NCBI GenBank assembly: GCA_032209605.1
Contig: JASFXZ010000040.1
Span: 3,286,001-3,350,000, forward strand
Source: Mactromeris polynyma
Lineage: Eukaryota; Mollusca; Bivalvia; Venerida; Mactridae
DNA length: 64,000 nt
Reading direction: 5' to 3'
Shown here in pieces: positions 30,878 through 43,765 of the stretch. A model generated the notes under the pieces. That model searched no databases, was not told the origin of the DNA, and saw only the letters and a program-made list of their open reading frames with translations. Numbering within the stretch: position 1 is the first letter of the stretch; each line of letters starts with the position of its first letter. A program made the position numbers and the translations under genes.

Positions 30878-32611
30878 TTAAAGATGTATCTGGCTCATCT
30901 TACCGCAACAATATTTGAATGGGCTTCATTCAGTGCTGTTCAAGTGCTACAATGGCTAAAACGTCTTTAATTCATAATTTTACTATTTTTTTTTTAATTT
31001 GTATGTTATGTTTACAAAATATGAAAATGAATACTGGAACTATTGAATACATTTTGAAATGAATGCATGAGATCAGCAAATTTACTGATAAAATTAGCAA
31101 AACTGTTTCACTGGACATACACTATTCGAACATTTAAATGAACATTTCAAATGTAACCACACCAATATGTATCTCAAAGCTCTTCTATGAAGTCACATTT
31201 CCCCCCAAATTCTTCCCTATAAAGCGCATTCGATGTTGACAGATTGTTTCATCGCTTCATCCGAGTTTATCGCTCTAATCAGATGTCATGCTGCGCGCGC
31301 GCTGATGGATACCAATCACGCAGAGAACGCAATATCTAGTTTATTTGAAATTATAGAAAAAAATGACAATTTTTAATAAAAACGTTTTTCGTGCATGGTT
31401 TGATGTGTAGCAACTGTAACATTTAACAATTTATTGTTACTCTTCAGTGACAGCGAAGTTTCTTCCAAAAAGTAAAGATTTAATTGTCTTTTTTTGGAAA
31501 TTATGTCCAATTCAGCGAAATAAAACTGTTTTGGTCGACAAGAATGTTATCCCTTACCAAATATAGGAAACAAAAAATTCGTTTATACATTACATAAAAT
31601 ATGTTATCTCGCTTTAATTTGTTGGATACGTGTCTGTCATTCGAACACGTTTCTATTATTCAGAGATAAGTCATTTTTCATTCTAGGTTAATCTCTGGAA
31701 ATGTCTTGTACCAAACAATTTCGAGGAATGGCAGGGTGTTTCATATTAATTGTGGTGTAAGCATCAGTGCGCTTGAAACCGATGTCAGACTTGTATCCTT
31801 ACCATGAATATGAAGATAAAAGTCAGATGCCTAACAATAATAACGATAGTGAAACATTCTCAACAGAATATACGTCGCACTGTAGAGTTGCAGTTTACAG
31901 GTAAAGTGCTATGGAAATGAAACTCATGTACTCAATATTTAAACCTAACTTCGGTCGTATACAATTGGAATTAAACCACTCCAATTTTACTAGTACAGAA
32001 TATGTCATACGACCATTTGATTGGATATGGACTTTTTATGACTGGAACGGACTGTTTTTTTATATTAAATTGCCATACGATTTCTCCCTTCTTTCATTCG
32101 GATTACTTGACGCCAAAACGCTCCCGTTTTCAGGACGTTATCTACAGTTAGATGTGTTGGACGATACAAACTGTTCATTAACCATTGGAGAAAAAGACTT
32201 CGATTACGCCATCGGATACGCTCTTAGAGATTTCACACGAGATAACTTATTAAAGGCAGACCATAGAGTTTCATTTTCGTACTGGTGTTATTTGAAAACT
32301 GTTTACGGTGTGACGAATGCTGAATATCAGGCGAGTTTATACCTAAACTATCCAACAGAATTCTCGGATTATTACTGTTGCCACACGAAACAAGAAGTAT
32401 GAGAAGACACAATCGATTTAATAGTGTTCTGAAAGCAAACTGTGACTCGTAAAATATTCGGAATGAATGTTGTGCCGTTCATTATGGGCCTTATAGCATT
32501 TGCATTCTTTCCGATAGAACTGCTTAGTATCGTTGACAGACTGGCCGCACAAAGGCCCAAGAGATTTTATTTCTATGATATGTTGAAGAAAGAAGACCAA
32601 TATAGCACAAT
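30878..32611. repeat. Decayed fourth unit of the array
   Basis: It is a mosaic. A piece like the unit tail (30878-30975, compare 28600) is followed by a piece like the unit start (about 31000-31125) and a jump to sequence like 15620-15720. After that come the upstream region and N-terminal half of the membrane-protein gene. Large internal deletions make it about 1.7 kb. Confidence 0.7.
31701..32611 (+). pseudogene. Membrane-protein pseudogene B, N-terminal part
   Basis: It starts with the family ATG and signal peptide but reaches a stop after about 20 codons (VV then TAA). A further frameshift precedes the open stretch at 31911-32402, which covers the extracellular domain (residues about 75-230 of the intact protein). 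Another stop replaces a Trp codon near 32431. The frame then runs through the first membrane span to KEDQYST, where homology ends at 32611. What follows is the C-terminal part in reverse orientation. The upstream TATA box is missing. It is clearly dead. Confidence 0.9.
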
Positions 32612-32843
32612 ATGCTCCGATGACCATAATGAAAACAACATGTATAATTTCTGAGACTCCTTCAGTCGTCACAGGTTTTACTAATATAACCCTTAATGTC
32701 ATGCATATTAAGGCAACAATCAGCAACAACTTGATCAATATATTGGCAATTTCAATATGGACCGGGCGATAAATCTTAACCAATTGTTTGAACAAACTCT
32801 TTGGTATACCAGCAATGTTATTTTTGTAATCAATCTTTATCAT
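32612..32843 (-). pseudogene. Inverted C-terminal piece of pseudogene B
   Basis: Read on the minus strand, this encodes the region of residues about 732-803 of the intact protein, from YKNNIAGIPKSLF through the late membrane span to VFIMVIGA. It abuts the forward N-terminal part at 32611. The family segment between residues about 303 and 730 is missing, so an inversion with deletion is the simplest account. Confidence 0.85.
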
Positions 32844-33164
32844 CTCAGAAATCTTTATTATTTGATTGACTTCAATAAAAAATTTATATTTGTTTCATTT
32901 CCTTGTTAACAAAGAATGCATTATTTACAGAACTGCAGATTCCAAGCTCAATAATTTTACCAGAATTGAGCCTACACTGCATTTGCTTAGCATTCCCTTT
33001 GACACAAATCTTTTTAAAAATGAATGTACGAGATCAGCAAATTCACCGATAAGATTAGCAAAACTGTTTTAGTGGATATACTGGATTTTTTTTCAAATCC
33101 GAGCCCCATGAACAAATTGAAAAATGAATAGACTAACAAAACGTTGTATCGAATATTTAGAAAC

Positions 33165-33345
33165 TATGGTGTGCTTTTATTGACTACGAACGTGTTTTTG
33201 ATACTGTAATTCGTGATTGTTTATAGGTAAAGTTGATGGAATCCGGACTTAGTTGTAAAATATTAACCTTGCTCAAAGCAGGGACCGTATAGTGTGTTAG
33301 CTATGTACACAAATGTTAAATCATGTGTGAAAGTGTCTTCTCAAT
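33165..33345 (+). pseudogene. Reverse transcriptase relic in U2
   Basis: Same relic as at 13965-14155, reading AFIDYERVFDTVIRD-like, but with a TAG inside the motif region. It is dead. Confidence 0.6.
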
Positions 33346-33988
33346 CGAAACCTAGATTATGCTATATTTATGACTCATATTTCTTACACACAGTAGATAT
33401 TTCTCAAAAGACAGATTATTCTTAAAAGTTCTGTATGTACTTACTTTTGCTGTCTGGTCTAATTCTGAATACCACTTTTGTTTATATTGGTCTTTTATTC
33501 TCTGTAAAAGTGCATTGCTATTTGTCAACTGTGAAATAAACCAAGATTATCCATCAACGTTTTTATGTTTTTGTCCAATAATTTATGTATAATCCATTAT
33601 TGTTACGCATATACTAATATAACATCTTACAGTATTGGTGTTGCGGTACAATTGTATGATGTGCTGTCCAACATATGTTGGTAATATATCGTGGCCAACT
33701 ATTAAAAAAAGACAATGGGGTTTGCCATTGAGCACAATATATTTTTTTCTTAATAGAATATCTGATGTATATATAGTCACCACCTGTTGTTATCTAAAAT
33801 GAGAAATGAAGACAAACAGAAAATGCGAAAATCATGTTTTACTGTAATAAATGTTCGATATACATGTATTAATTCGTTAAAGCGACATTACATTGCTTTT
33901 CTGTGTTTAGCTTCAAACCACCTAAAATTGCATTTCACTACAAAAATACTTTTCTTTGATTTATATTGACGAGTTTCTAAACTGAAAG

Positions 33989-34271
33989 TCACTTTTTGAC
34001 ATCAAAGCGAAAATAGGGACATCGACAAATCAAGGAGGATTTTCTTAATAATCGTTCAAATGCATCATTAAGTTTTGCCTTGTACTTTGTTTCGGCTAGG
34101 TAGGCTGTATAATGGTAGCTACTTAGCTCTCTAGCATCGCAAACATACATTTGTCTCTTTTCTACAGAAATTATAATGACACTTATTATGTCTGTTACAA
34201 TTAAAAACATCATATTGTATTTTTGATGATGGAGCGCAACTATTTATACCACGGACATATAAACCAGATTT
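33989..34271 (-). other. Exon-like stretch in U2, frame broken
   Basis: Counterpart of 14846-15118. The last 50 codons (YVCDARELSSYHYTAYL to RFDVKK) are kept, but an insertion of about 10 bp near 34170 shifts the frame relative to the upstream half. Confidence 0.35.
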
Positions 34272-35940
34272 CTATATTCGGGTATTGTTTAATATATTTG
34301 CAAATAAACATTCAATTTAAAAAGCAGGTTTTGGACACGATAATCGGATCCCGACTAGTCTATGATTTAGAAATATAATCTGGACGCATTAATTTTCAAA
34401 TATTACCAGAGACATAAATGATAAGTTTTACCGTTTTTTAGCAAACAAATCAAGCTACTCTGTCATACAGTGAAGTGAATAAGAATCAAATGTATATTAT
34501 TCATGAAATGATCTATCTTGCAGAAATCGATACAAAACTTATAAAATGTCAAACCTAATACTTTGAAATTTATTTTATATAAGTTATGCAACTATTTGTC
34601 TAAATAATTGTAACATTTTACAATATTAATAGCATTAATATTATAATTTTCACTTTTAAATATAAAGTTGAACAATATCATATAAAAATATATTTATTGT
34701 AATCGAATCATACTGTTTTAAATTTCACACCTTTACAGAATAAAAAGTCAATATATTGTCACCGTATAATGAACCACACCAATATTTCATTTCAAAGCTA
34801 TTCTATTAACAGTCACATTTCCCCTAAATTCTTCCCTATAAAGCGCACTAAATGTTAATTAACAGCTTGTATAATCGCTGCTGGACCCTAGTGTGACCGT
34901 CCAGAGATCAAGTGCCATAAAACTTCGGTCATACTCGGTCATACTCGGATGGTCTTCCGAACATTTCCGAACGTGGTAAAAAACATACTATATAAGTGTA
35001 AAAAAGACCATTTTCCTTTTTAAATATTTTCACAAAATAAAATACCGACTGACAGAAAAATAATTATGGTTTATGAGACAATTTGCATTTTGTTAATATC
35101 ATTAACCGTTTTATTTTAAATAAAAGGTAAACTATTTGAATGAATGGGGAATATTGTAACATTACAAAACCGTTTGCATTTATTTGATATTTTTAACGGA
35201 TAAAAAGTTATACTAATTTAAAGCTAAAATTCTTCATAGTTCTATATAGACATTTTTGCGTGGTATCGATTATCGGATGATGAGAATTCTGCCACATGTT
35301 TATTACAGACAGGGAATGCCAATTAGATATCAGAACACCAAAACTATGCTTTATGTATGGTTTAATGTAAAGCAATCGTCACATTCAATAATTCATTTTT
35401 GTTCTTCAATGACCGCGAAGTTTCTTCTGAGAGAATTAGAATTTAATTGTCTTATTTTTTCAAAGTATGTCCAATTCAGCGAAATAGAAGTGTTTTGGTA
35501 GACAAAAATGCGACTCCTTACCAAATATATAAACATATTTCTTTTCATTTCAAGAAATACATAACTTCTGTTAGAAGAAGTTTTATTTCACAACATAGTT
35601 ATACACTACACATTTGAAATAGACCGTAATGGTCCATGATAAAAATTAACATATGTACAGTTTTCATTAACATAATAGGCGACAGTCAGTTTAACATGGA
35701 TACTTAAATATTCTTTTATTCCAATTCAAAGGATGATACAAAGAAAATAAAGAAAATTGTAAGAGTGATCAGTTTAAAGTACAGATATTGATATACCGTG
35801 TTGAAATATTCTGCTAAAAGTGCCCATAATTGTTTAGTATATGCTAAAATGCAAGTTCTATATTCGTTCAGTTATAACGGATACTATTTTATAGTGATAC
35901 TTTATACCTTAAATCTAACACTGTGTCCTTATAGAAACAA
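34272..35940. other. Noncoding upstream region in U2, with the empty iteron-element site
   Basis: AT-rich and colinear with U1. The site matching the iteron element is near 34930, where TCATACTCGG occurs twice in a row. There is no gene. Confidence 0.5.
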
Positions 35941-35949
35941 TATATAAGG
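35941..35949 (+). promoter_or_regulatory. Candidate TATA box of gene C
   Basis: TATATAAGG lies 148 bp before the ATG at 36089, exactly as in U1. Confidence 0.45.
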
Positions 35950-36088
35950 ACGACAGCTTAGTAACTATGTACACTTGCAATGATACAATGATATTGATGT
36001 TATGTCGCTTTAATTTGTAGGATATCATCCGAACACGTTTCTATTATTCAGAGATAAGTCATTGTTTCATTCTAGGTTTACCTCTGGA

Positions 36089-38638
36089 ATGTCTTGTACC
36101 AACAAATCTCGAGGAATGGCAGGATGTTTCATATTAAGTGTGGTGTTAGCATCAGTACGCTCGAAACCGACGTCAGACTTGCTACCTTACCAGGATTTTG
36201 AAGATAAAAGTCAGATGCCGTACAATAATAACGATAGGGAAACATTTTCAACAGAAAAAACGTCGCACTGTAGAATTGCAGTGAACAATAAAAGTGCTCT
36301 GCAATTCCAACTCATCTACTCAAATTTTAAACCTAACTTCGGTCGTATAAAATTGAATTTCAACCATTCTGGCAACATAACCAGTACAGAAGATGTCATA
36401 CGGCCATTTCATTGGATATGGACTTTTTATGACTGGAACGGACTTTTTTCTTATATTAAATGGCCCTACGATTTTTCCCTTCTTTCATTCGGATTACTTG
36501 ACGCCAAAACGCTCCCGTTTTCAGGACATTATCTACAGTTAGATGTGTTGGACGATACAAACTGTTCATTAACCATCGGAGAAAAATACTTCGATTTCGC
36601 CATTGCAGACGCTCTTAGAGATTTCACACAAGATTACCTATTTAAGGTAGACGATAGAGTTTCATTTTCGTACTGGTGTTATTTGAAAACTGTTTCCGGT
36701 GTGACGAATGCTGAATATCAGGCGAGTTTATACCTAAACTATCCCACAGAATTCTCGGATTATAACTGTTGCCACACGCAACAACAAGCCACCAAAAACA
36801 AAGATTTAAAGGTATTCTGGAAGCATACTGTGACCCGTAAAATGTTCGAAATAAATGTTTTGCCGTTCATTATGGGCCTTATAGCATTTGCATTCTTTCC
36901 GATATTACTGCTTAGTATCGTTGACAGGCTGGTCGCACAAAGGCCCAACAGATTTTTTTTCTATAATATGTTGAAGAAAGAAGATCAATATAGCACAATG
37001 TGTGATAGTCATGTTACGGACAGAGACTCTGAAGATGACATTGTATATCTTGATGGAGACCCTCCACTTAGTATGACGTCATTTTTAGGAGGACTATGTG
37101 GACTCGTTGAGAAATATCCCTTTGCAGTTTCAAGATTCTTTCGATTTTTATTTATTATTCTAAGCCCTTGTCTGCTTTACATACGCGTTCTTGTATATAA
37201 ATATGATAAGATAACCAACTCTACGACGATAGAACTCCTGCATCACAGTTTTCCAATGGGATATTTGTCAATTTTGGCAGGTTTTGAGGAAAGTCGGAAA
37301 CTGTTTTTACCAATGCTTGGTGGACCCATTGTCGTTCTTGTGGCATTCCATGTTCTTGGTTTCTTATTTATAGTTATACCGAAAGATTTAATGGAAATAA
37401 TTGATGCAGGTTGCAACAGAGAAGGTTTTAATGCTAGAGTATCACCTTTAGTGTATGGCGTAAAACAATTGGAACTTTTCTCATTCGTCAAAATAAGTTC
37501 TTACCATGGTTACCGCAAAGCTAACCGTTTGTGTGTAGCTGGTGTATATATGTTGTTTAACCCATTATTCTGGTATACATACTTGAAACTACAATATAGA
37601 AGATGTTTCTATCCGCTTGAACTCCTGGCCTCTCATAAAGTGATTGCTGTTGTTCTGTCTATTCTACAACTGCCCTTTGTAGTAGTGATAGCAGTATTTG
37701 AAGTGTGTGTAATTTGGGTACTCTACGGTATACCAGTTGTCAACTTTATGTACATAGTAGTACGTGGATTCTTGACACCATTGCTGTTCCAGTCGGTATT
37801 CTCAAAGAGAAACAGAGTCAAAGTAATTATGGTCATCATGAGGAATACTTTGGTTAAGTTCTTGCTCACCATCTTTCTCTCCCTCTGCTTCGTGTATTTC
37901 ATATTCGGTTTCTGCACAATTTTTATCGATACCTTCATGTTTCTGTCCAATGTATTGGTATACTGTTTCATTGCTGTTATTGTGTACCCAACAAGTTCAT
38001 TTGGTTACCTTTTCTTTGGTATTATATTTTTCTATTATGTCTTTAAAATGTTCCAAAAATTTGGCGATGGGTACCTTGAACTGCTTGCCGATGCAGTAGA
38101 AATCAGTTGCATGTTGGATGCAGATCCGTACCGAAGTCACGTGATAGACGGCACGGCGGTGATCGAACAAACGCACGGTTGTAATCTCGACAGATTACAA
38201 GTTAACAATACCATTGTCAACTTGTCACGGGATCAAAAACAGGCACTCAGAAATGTCTGCCAGCAGGAACATAAAAAGATCGTTTACAAAAATAACATTG
38301 CTGGTATACCAAAGAGTTTGTTCAAACATTTGGTTAAGATTTATCGCCCGGTCCATATTGAAATTGCCAATATATTTTTCAAATTATTGCTGATTGTTGC
38401 CTTAATATTCATTACATTAAGGGTTGTAGTAGTAAAACCTGTGACGACTGCAGGAATCTCAGAAATTATACATGTTGTTTTCATTATGGCCATCGGAGCA
38501 ATCCCAAAGATCATTGAAGTGGCGACTGATAACCTAAACCATTCTGTTAAAAAAGACATCCTGCTTCGGGGAATGAAATCCGTTATACTGGAGTTTTGGC
38601 GTGAATATATTGATTGCACTGAGGAGTTATCAACTTGA
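36089..38638 (+). CDS. Multi-pass membrane protein, uncharacterised family, copy C
   Basis: The 849 codons align without gaps to the gene at 20069, with about 30 amino-acid differences (roughly 96-97 percent identity). It has the same signal peptide, Cys-bearing extracellular domain, roughly ten membrane spans and hydrophilic loops. An in-frame stretch before the ATG (from 36062) has no ATG and crosses the acceptor-like TTCTAG, so 36089 is the likely start. By hand count about 32 of 45 nucleotide differences from copy A change the protein, close to what is expected without selection. Differences scatter over the extracellular and membrane parts, while residues about 670-780 are identical. An AATAAA lies at 39264. 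The function is unknown. Confidence 0.85.
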   Translation: MSCTNKSRGMAGCFILSVVLASVRSKPTSDLLPYQDFEDKSQMPYNNNDRETFSTEKTSHCRIAVNNKSALQFQLIYSNFKPNFGRIKLNFNHSGNITSTEDVIRPFHWIWTFYDWNGLFSYIKWPYDFSLLSFGLLDAKTLPFSGHYLQLDVLDDTNCSLTIGEKYFDFAIADALRDFTQDYLFKVDDRVSFSYWCYLKTVSGVTNAEYQASLYLNYPTEFSDYNCCHTQQQATKNKDLKVFWKHTVTRKMFEINVLPFIMGLIAFAFFPILLLSIVDRLVAQRPNRFFFYNMLKKEDQYSTMCDSHVTDRDSEDDIVYLDGDPPLSMTSFLGGLCGLVEKYPFAVSRFFRFLFIILSPCLLYIRVLVYKYDKITNSTTIELLHHSFPMGYLSILAGFEESRKLFLPMLGGPIVVLVAFHVLGFLFIVIPKDLMEIIDAGCNREGFNARVSPLVYGVKQLELFSFVKISSYHGYRKANRLCVAGVYMLFNPLFWYTYLKLQYRRCFYPLELLASHKVIAVVLSILQLPFVVVIAVFEVCVIWVLYGIPVVNFMYIVVRGFLTPLLFQSVFSKRNRVKVIMVIMRNTLVKFLLTIFLSLCFVYFIFGFCTIFIDTFMFLSNVLVYCFIAVIVYPTSSFGYLFFGIIFFYYVFKMFQKFGDGYLELLADAVEISCMLDADPYRSHVIDGTAVIEQTHGCNLDRLQVNNTIVNLSRDQKQALRNVCQQEHKKIVYKNNIAGIPKSLFKHLVKIYRPVHIEIANIFFKLLLIVALIFITLRVVVVKPVTTAGISEIIHVVFIMAIGAIPKIIEVATDNLNHSVKKDILLRGMKSVILEFWREYIDCTEELST

Positions 38639-39280
38639 TGATAGCATAGTCTGATATTCGTGCAAGATTGTCTACTTGTGTTGTTTCTTTTATTCCTATT
38701 GTTGATAAGTTTAACATACATGTTAGTTAGTAGATATGTTGATGAACTAGATACAAGTTAAATGTTATTTTTGCGGCGCAGCCATACTAACATGGTTTTG
38801 CTATTTGCATACCAGTGTTGTGTAAACCAATCAAATCTTACGTTAGCCACCAAGGCAATTTCTCTTCAGCCGAACAACATTTGTAACCAAGATGTGGAAT
38901 TGTTAACCTTTCGATAAAGGATACGTTATCTTATTGAAATCCACTGAGTTTCGGTGAATTTACCGAAAACCATTTTTGATCTGGAGTTACCAGCAGTCGT
39001 AACATCTCGGCATTTTTTAAATGTTGCACAACAAAGCTTAACCTTCAAATTGCGCCGATCATCTTTGTTCAATATATTTCTTGTTACACTCAGTGCAGCA
39101 TCATACTCATTACTAGAAAATGTCCTCTTCGACTTTTTTAAAACAGTGACTCACAACTCAAGAATTCATGTACATAGTTAAAAATTGTTTTTTATTTTCA
39201 AATGTTTGCTTTTTTATCTATCTGATTACTCAGCTTTCTCACAGTATTTCTGCCTATATCTTCAATAAAATTCTGATTTA
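38639..39280 (+). other. 3' UTR of gene C with poly(A) signal
   Basis: Near-identical to the region after gene A, with AATAAA at 39264-39269. Confidence 0.5.
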
Positions 39281-39535
39281 TGTAACATCCAAAGACATAT
39301 GTTTGTTCGTGTATACCAGTTTCGTCATCTGACGATTGTCATATAATAAATATCTTGAATATCTATCCAGAAACTACGTTGCTGTCAAAAAATATACGTA
39401 GTCTTGATTTTCATATAGAAAGTGTTTAGAGATATATTGCACTGTTACTATGCAATGATATCATTGTGCCACAAATTATTTTCGTATCATAAATAATGTT
39501 GATTATTTTATATCTAGAACATGTATTTACGCACA

Positions 39536-39717
39536 TGGCAACATCTCCAGAGCAATCGTTACGCTTCAAGAAATGCAAATTTCGGGTGTCAATGAGGGGC
39601 TGTTTCTCTAAAGGGGTTAAATTGTTTGAAACTTTATTATAGGAAAATTGGTAATGTTTTATAAGAGAGGTTGATGCTCTAGAGGACGGCTATGGAGAGG
39701 TTGCGCTGTAACTTTTT
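39536..39717. repeat. Dispersed 180-bp repeat, U2 copy
   Basis: Counterpart of 23516-23697, colinear in the unit. Confidence 0.5.
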
Positions 39718-39793
39718 GTATTTGTTTAAGCTAAAAAAATATTATGCATACATTTTTAGTTTGTAGTTTACTAAGTATGTTTTGAAAACTATA

Positions 39794-40039
39794 CTTAACG
39801 CCATTAAAAACGCAACTATCTCACTAAGCCTTCAGTTTTGTTCCTAGTTTTAAATAAGTTTTATTGCTACAAATATGTAAAACATTCATCAAAAAGAAAT
39901 AAAACTATGACCCTAGTATTCATATATCATAATTCGTTAAGTGTAGGAAATTGTGTTTGAAAATCAATATATAATTATTTCTTTATAATGTGACCGTGTT
40001 GACTCGGACATATTGTTGTGCGTTTTTAATGGCGTTGTG
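39794..40039. mobile_element. 246-bp MITE with TA target duplication, U2 copy
   Basis: Same length, ends and position as 23773-24018. It was present before U1 and U2 separated. Confidence 0.85.
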
Positions 40040-42859
40040 TATATTTTGCTACGATTTGTATGATATCAAAATGTGTTGATACATCACTCGGCTTCTTTGC
40101 TTAACAGACCAAAACAGACCATAACCGAACGTATCTTTTATTTTTCAAACACAGTTATTAGCCTATCATAAAGTTTTATTTTTAAAAGCATATCTGTAGT
40201 AGACGCAAACGGCGGCCACACTTTCAGTTTCACCCTTCTTCATTAGGCATTAAGCTTCAATTCAATTGCAATACAATCCATTTGTTTTTTCATGATGCAA
40301 TTGTTGTAAGTCCCTTTTTATTTCCGTTTAGATATCCAAAAAAGTACAGTGGTCTAAAAATATAATAAGTTCATTGACCGCCAGTATACAATCGTTGTAT
40401 TGTGTTACAATTAATGATTCATTAAAGGATGATTCTTACTCGCATGATACATGCACTTGCGTATTAACTTCCATAGTGTGTATCAATTTTGCTTTAATTA
40501 ATTTAGTACAATCAACAACCATAGAAACCGCGAGAGAGTGGAAACGTATTTGACTTAAATGGTATCTTATATTTCTTTCCGAACTTTGATATTTTGTGTA
40601 TTGTTGCTTTTAAGCGCCTGTTATGCTTATATGAAACATTTAAAGTTTGCCGTATCATTTACTTTTCACTTTGTATTTTTGTTTTTTTTGTTCCAATGTG
40701 GCTTTGTTCTTATAACAATTAAACTAAATGAACAGCAATACGGATTTGTTTCTCATATTTATTTGTAATTTTAACCTTTCATTTCATAATGCAATACACT
40801 CGAAAAAATGACAAATAAATAAGCAAACATTAATACATATACAAGTTGAATGTTCACTCTTTTTTAAAACCAAATGATCGAATATATTAGTATTGTACCA
40901 GTGGGTTTTAATCAGGATTAAAACAACACAACACCAACATACGTTTACATTAGATGGACTTAAACACAAAATGTTATTTTAACAAATGCGCAAATAATCT
41001 TGCTACCGATATATATGTACTCGTATGTACATGTTGTGGCTTGTATAAGCGAAATAGTACTTAGCGTAAAACTCATGAACGTACAAACACATACACAATT
41101 AAGCGGACTTGAAGATATGTGGTTAACATTCCTGAAATATTTTTATAACAAATATCTTTATCACTAATACATGATCCAGACATAAATTTTAACCCTCACT
41201 TGAAATACAGCACGTAGAATTATATCTAAAACAAAAAGTCGTACACATGTAAAAATATTTCAAGTTATAAGAATGGATCCATTTCTTGCCTGTTGCGTAA
41301 ACAATGGGTAATTCTGGCAAAAAACAAACTTGTACATTGCGTGGTTTGAGTTCGATCGGTCAGTCATTTATGTACAACAAACCATGTAAAAGACGTGAAT
41401 ATATCGACAATAATTTACCGTTTAAAAAAAAGATGCATGACGTATGAAAGTATAATGAGCTTCAAATAATAAATTGTGTACCACCCGGAACACTGGTCAC
41501 CATTAAACATGATTTGTATTGTTGTATTGCAAGGTAGCCAGAGGAGTACAAGAACTGGTGTAAGTCAACTTGTCCCAGAACGTAGACGATAAAGAAATAT
41601 TTACAAGAAAGGCCAAAACAATGTAAGACATTAACATAAATATATTAACTTGTCAATAACAGAGTTTCGTAGTTTCGGTGAGGTACAAAACACGGTGAAT
41701 CACAGACCATATCGCTTAGAGGAGAATTAAAAGTTAATACAGTTGTGACAAAATCGAAGGCATGGATGGATGAGTAGTTTCCGAATAGAGATCGGTTAAA
41801 TATTAACAACTGTATGAAACAACTAGTACGTATCTATACATCCACAGATCCATATATATATCTATGAAATGACTCGTATCAAATGGTCGAAAAATAACTG
41901 CAAGTACGGTAAATCGGTAATTTAAACATAAGGCTTTAGTCCTAAACTATTAAATGAAACATTTATCTTTACAATGCAAACTGTTAAGGTTATTGCATTC
42001 GTGCACGATAAATTAATTACTCAATAAAAGACATCATCCTGTATTAATGTGACAGTACAAAGTATATGAGTATGTATACATGTACTATTATATAACAGTA
42101 TACATTAATGATAACGTAAGCTTCTGGAATCGTTTCTTTATCGAGAACCTACATAATTTTATTGCGTTTAAGGTGTTTGTACGCTACAGAGCCAACATAA
42201 CATCTATCAGACAGAGTAGATGCATTATTCTATTGGTCTCATTAAAATAATTCTCTACCCAAGCAAACCCGATACAATTTAGAACAATAAACATATCTAA
42301 CAAACATATTTCTTGCCCCAAAAGTATTGAATGATGTGACAGCTTACAGTACATAAGTTTACTATACATTTTTTACAATAGCAATTTCGCACAATATTGT
42401 ACTACACAGTAGTATCACAAGGTATCAGAGAAGTATCAATATATATGCATTGTATTGCAAACCACAACACTCAACAACACTAAACATGGCATTGTGAAGA
42501 TCATATATCAAGAACAAAGTGGACAATTGTATTTTGTCAGCACCTTGTCAAAGTATGTCGTTGATATAACTGAAATGTTGTAAAGCATAAAATATCATCT
42601 TTTATTACCAATATTGTGAAGAAATAAGTAGAAACATAGGTTCAGGGCATGAACAAGGTATTATACGTTGCAACAAATAAACTTGACAGTAACTCATAAA
42701 TTTAACTTGTCATACTGCTTCTTAACATTTATAACACACATAAGTATGGCAATAATATCTTTAACACCACAGATATTCACAATCATAGAGAACTCATAAT
42801 ATTATCAACGGAACCATCTGGAAGATGACTCGTACGTCTGGTGACATACACATATATTT
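40040..42859. other. Noncoding part of U2
   Basis: It includes a shortened Tc1 tail at about 40196-40222 and the broken counterpart of the 108-codon frame (42050-42369, minus strand). One minisatellite-like unit sits alone at 41820-41866 and is absent from U1. I see no intact gene. Confidence 0.5.
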
Positions 42860-43765
42860 ATATATGCGGTTTTCATATACAATGTATATCTATACGTCCA
42901 CATATCGCATATTCATATATACATCAACAATTCAACATATAGATATATGAATTCATAGATCTATACATGCACATATCCACATATAGATCTATAAATCTAC
43001 ATATCCGCATATGGATATATATATCCACAGTTCTATACGTAGTTCTGTACATCCACAAATCCGCATGTTGATCTATAAATCCACCGATCCAAATATAGAT
43101 CTTTAAATCCATACATCTGTTTATAGATCTATCAATCCACAGATCCGCATATAGATTTATAGATCTGCATATCCTTAATAAGATCTATACATCCACAGAT
43201 TCATACATAGATCTATAAATCCACAGATTCATACATAGATCTATACATCCACAAATCCATACATAGATCGTTACATCCACATATCCATATATAGATCTAT
43301 TAATAAAAAGATCCACATATATAGATATATAAATCAACAGATCCACAAATAGATCTATAAATCAACAGATCCACGTTTAGATCAATAAATCGACAGATCC
43401 GCATATAGATATATGCATCAACAGCTCCATACGTAAATCTATACATCCACATATCGGCATATAGTCTATAAATCCGAAGATACGCATATATATCTATAAA
43501 AGCGCAGATCTGCATATAGATCTATAAATCCATAGATCTTTATATAGATCTATAAATCCACATATAGTATATAATCCATAGATCCGCATATAGATCTATA
43601 AATGCGGAGAACCGCATATAGATCTATAAATCCATAGATCTGCATATAGATCTACTTATACACAGATCCGCATATAGATCTATTAATCCGCAAATCCATG
43701 TACAGATATATACATCCACACATAGATCTATGAAATCCACAGATCGACGTTTAGATATATAGGGA
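42860..43765. repeat. 28-bp minisatellite, U2 array
   Basis: Same repeat as 26800-27695 and nearly in register, with point differences and small unit losses. Confidence 0.9.

Noticed and set aside
36062..36088. Nine-codon upstream extension of gene C
   Set aside because: It has no ATG, crosses an acceptor-like site and is not present in copy A.
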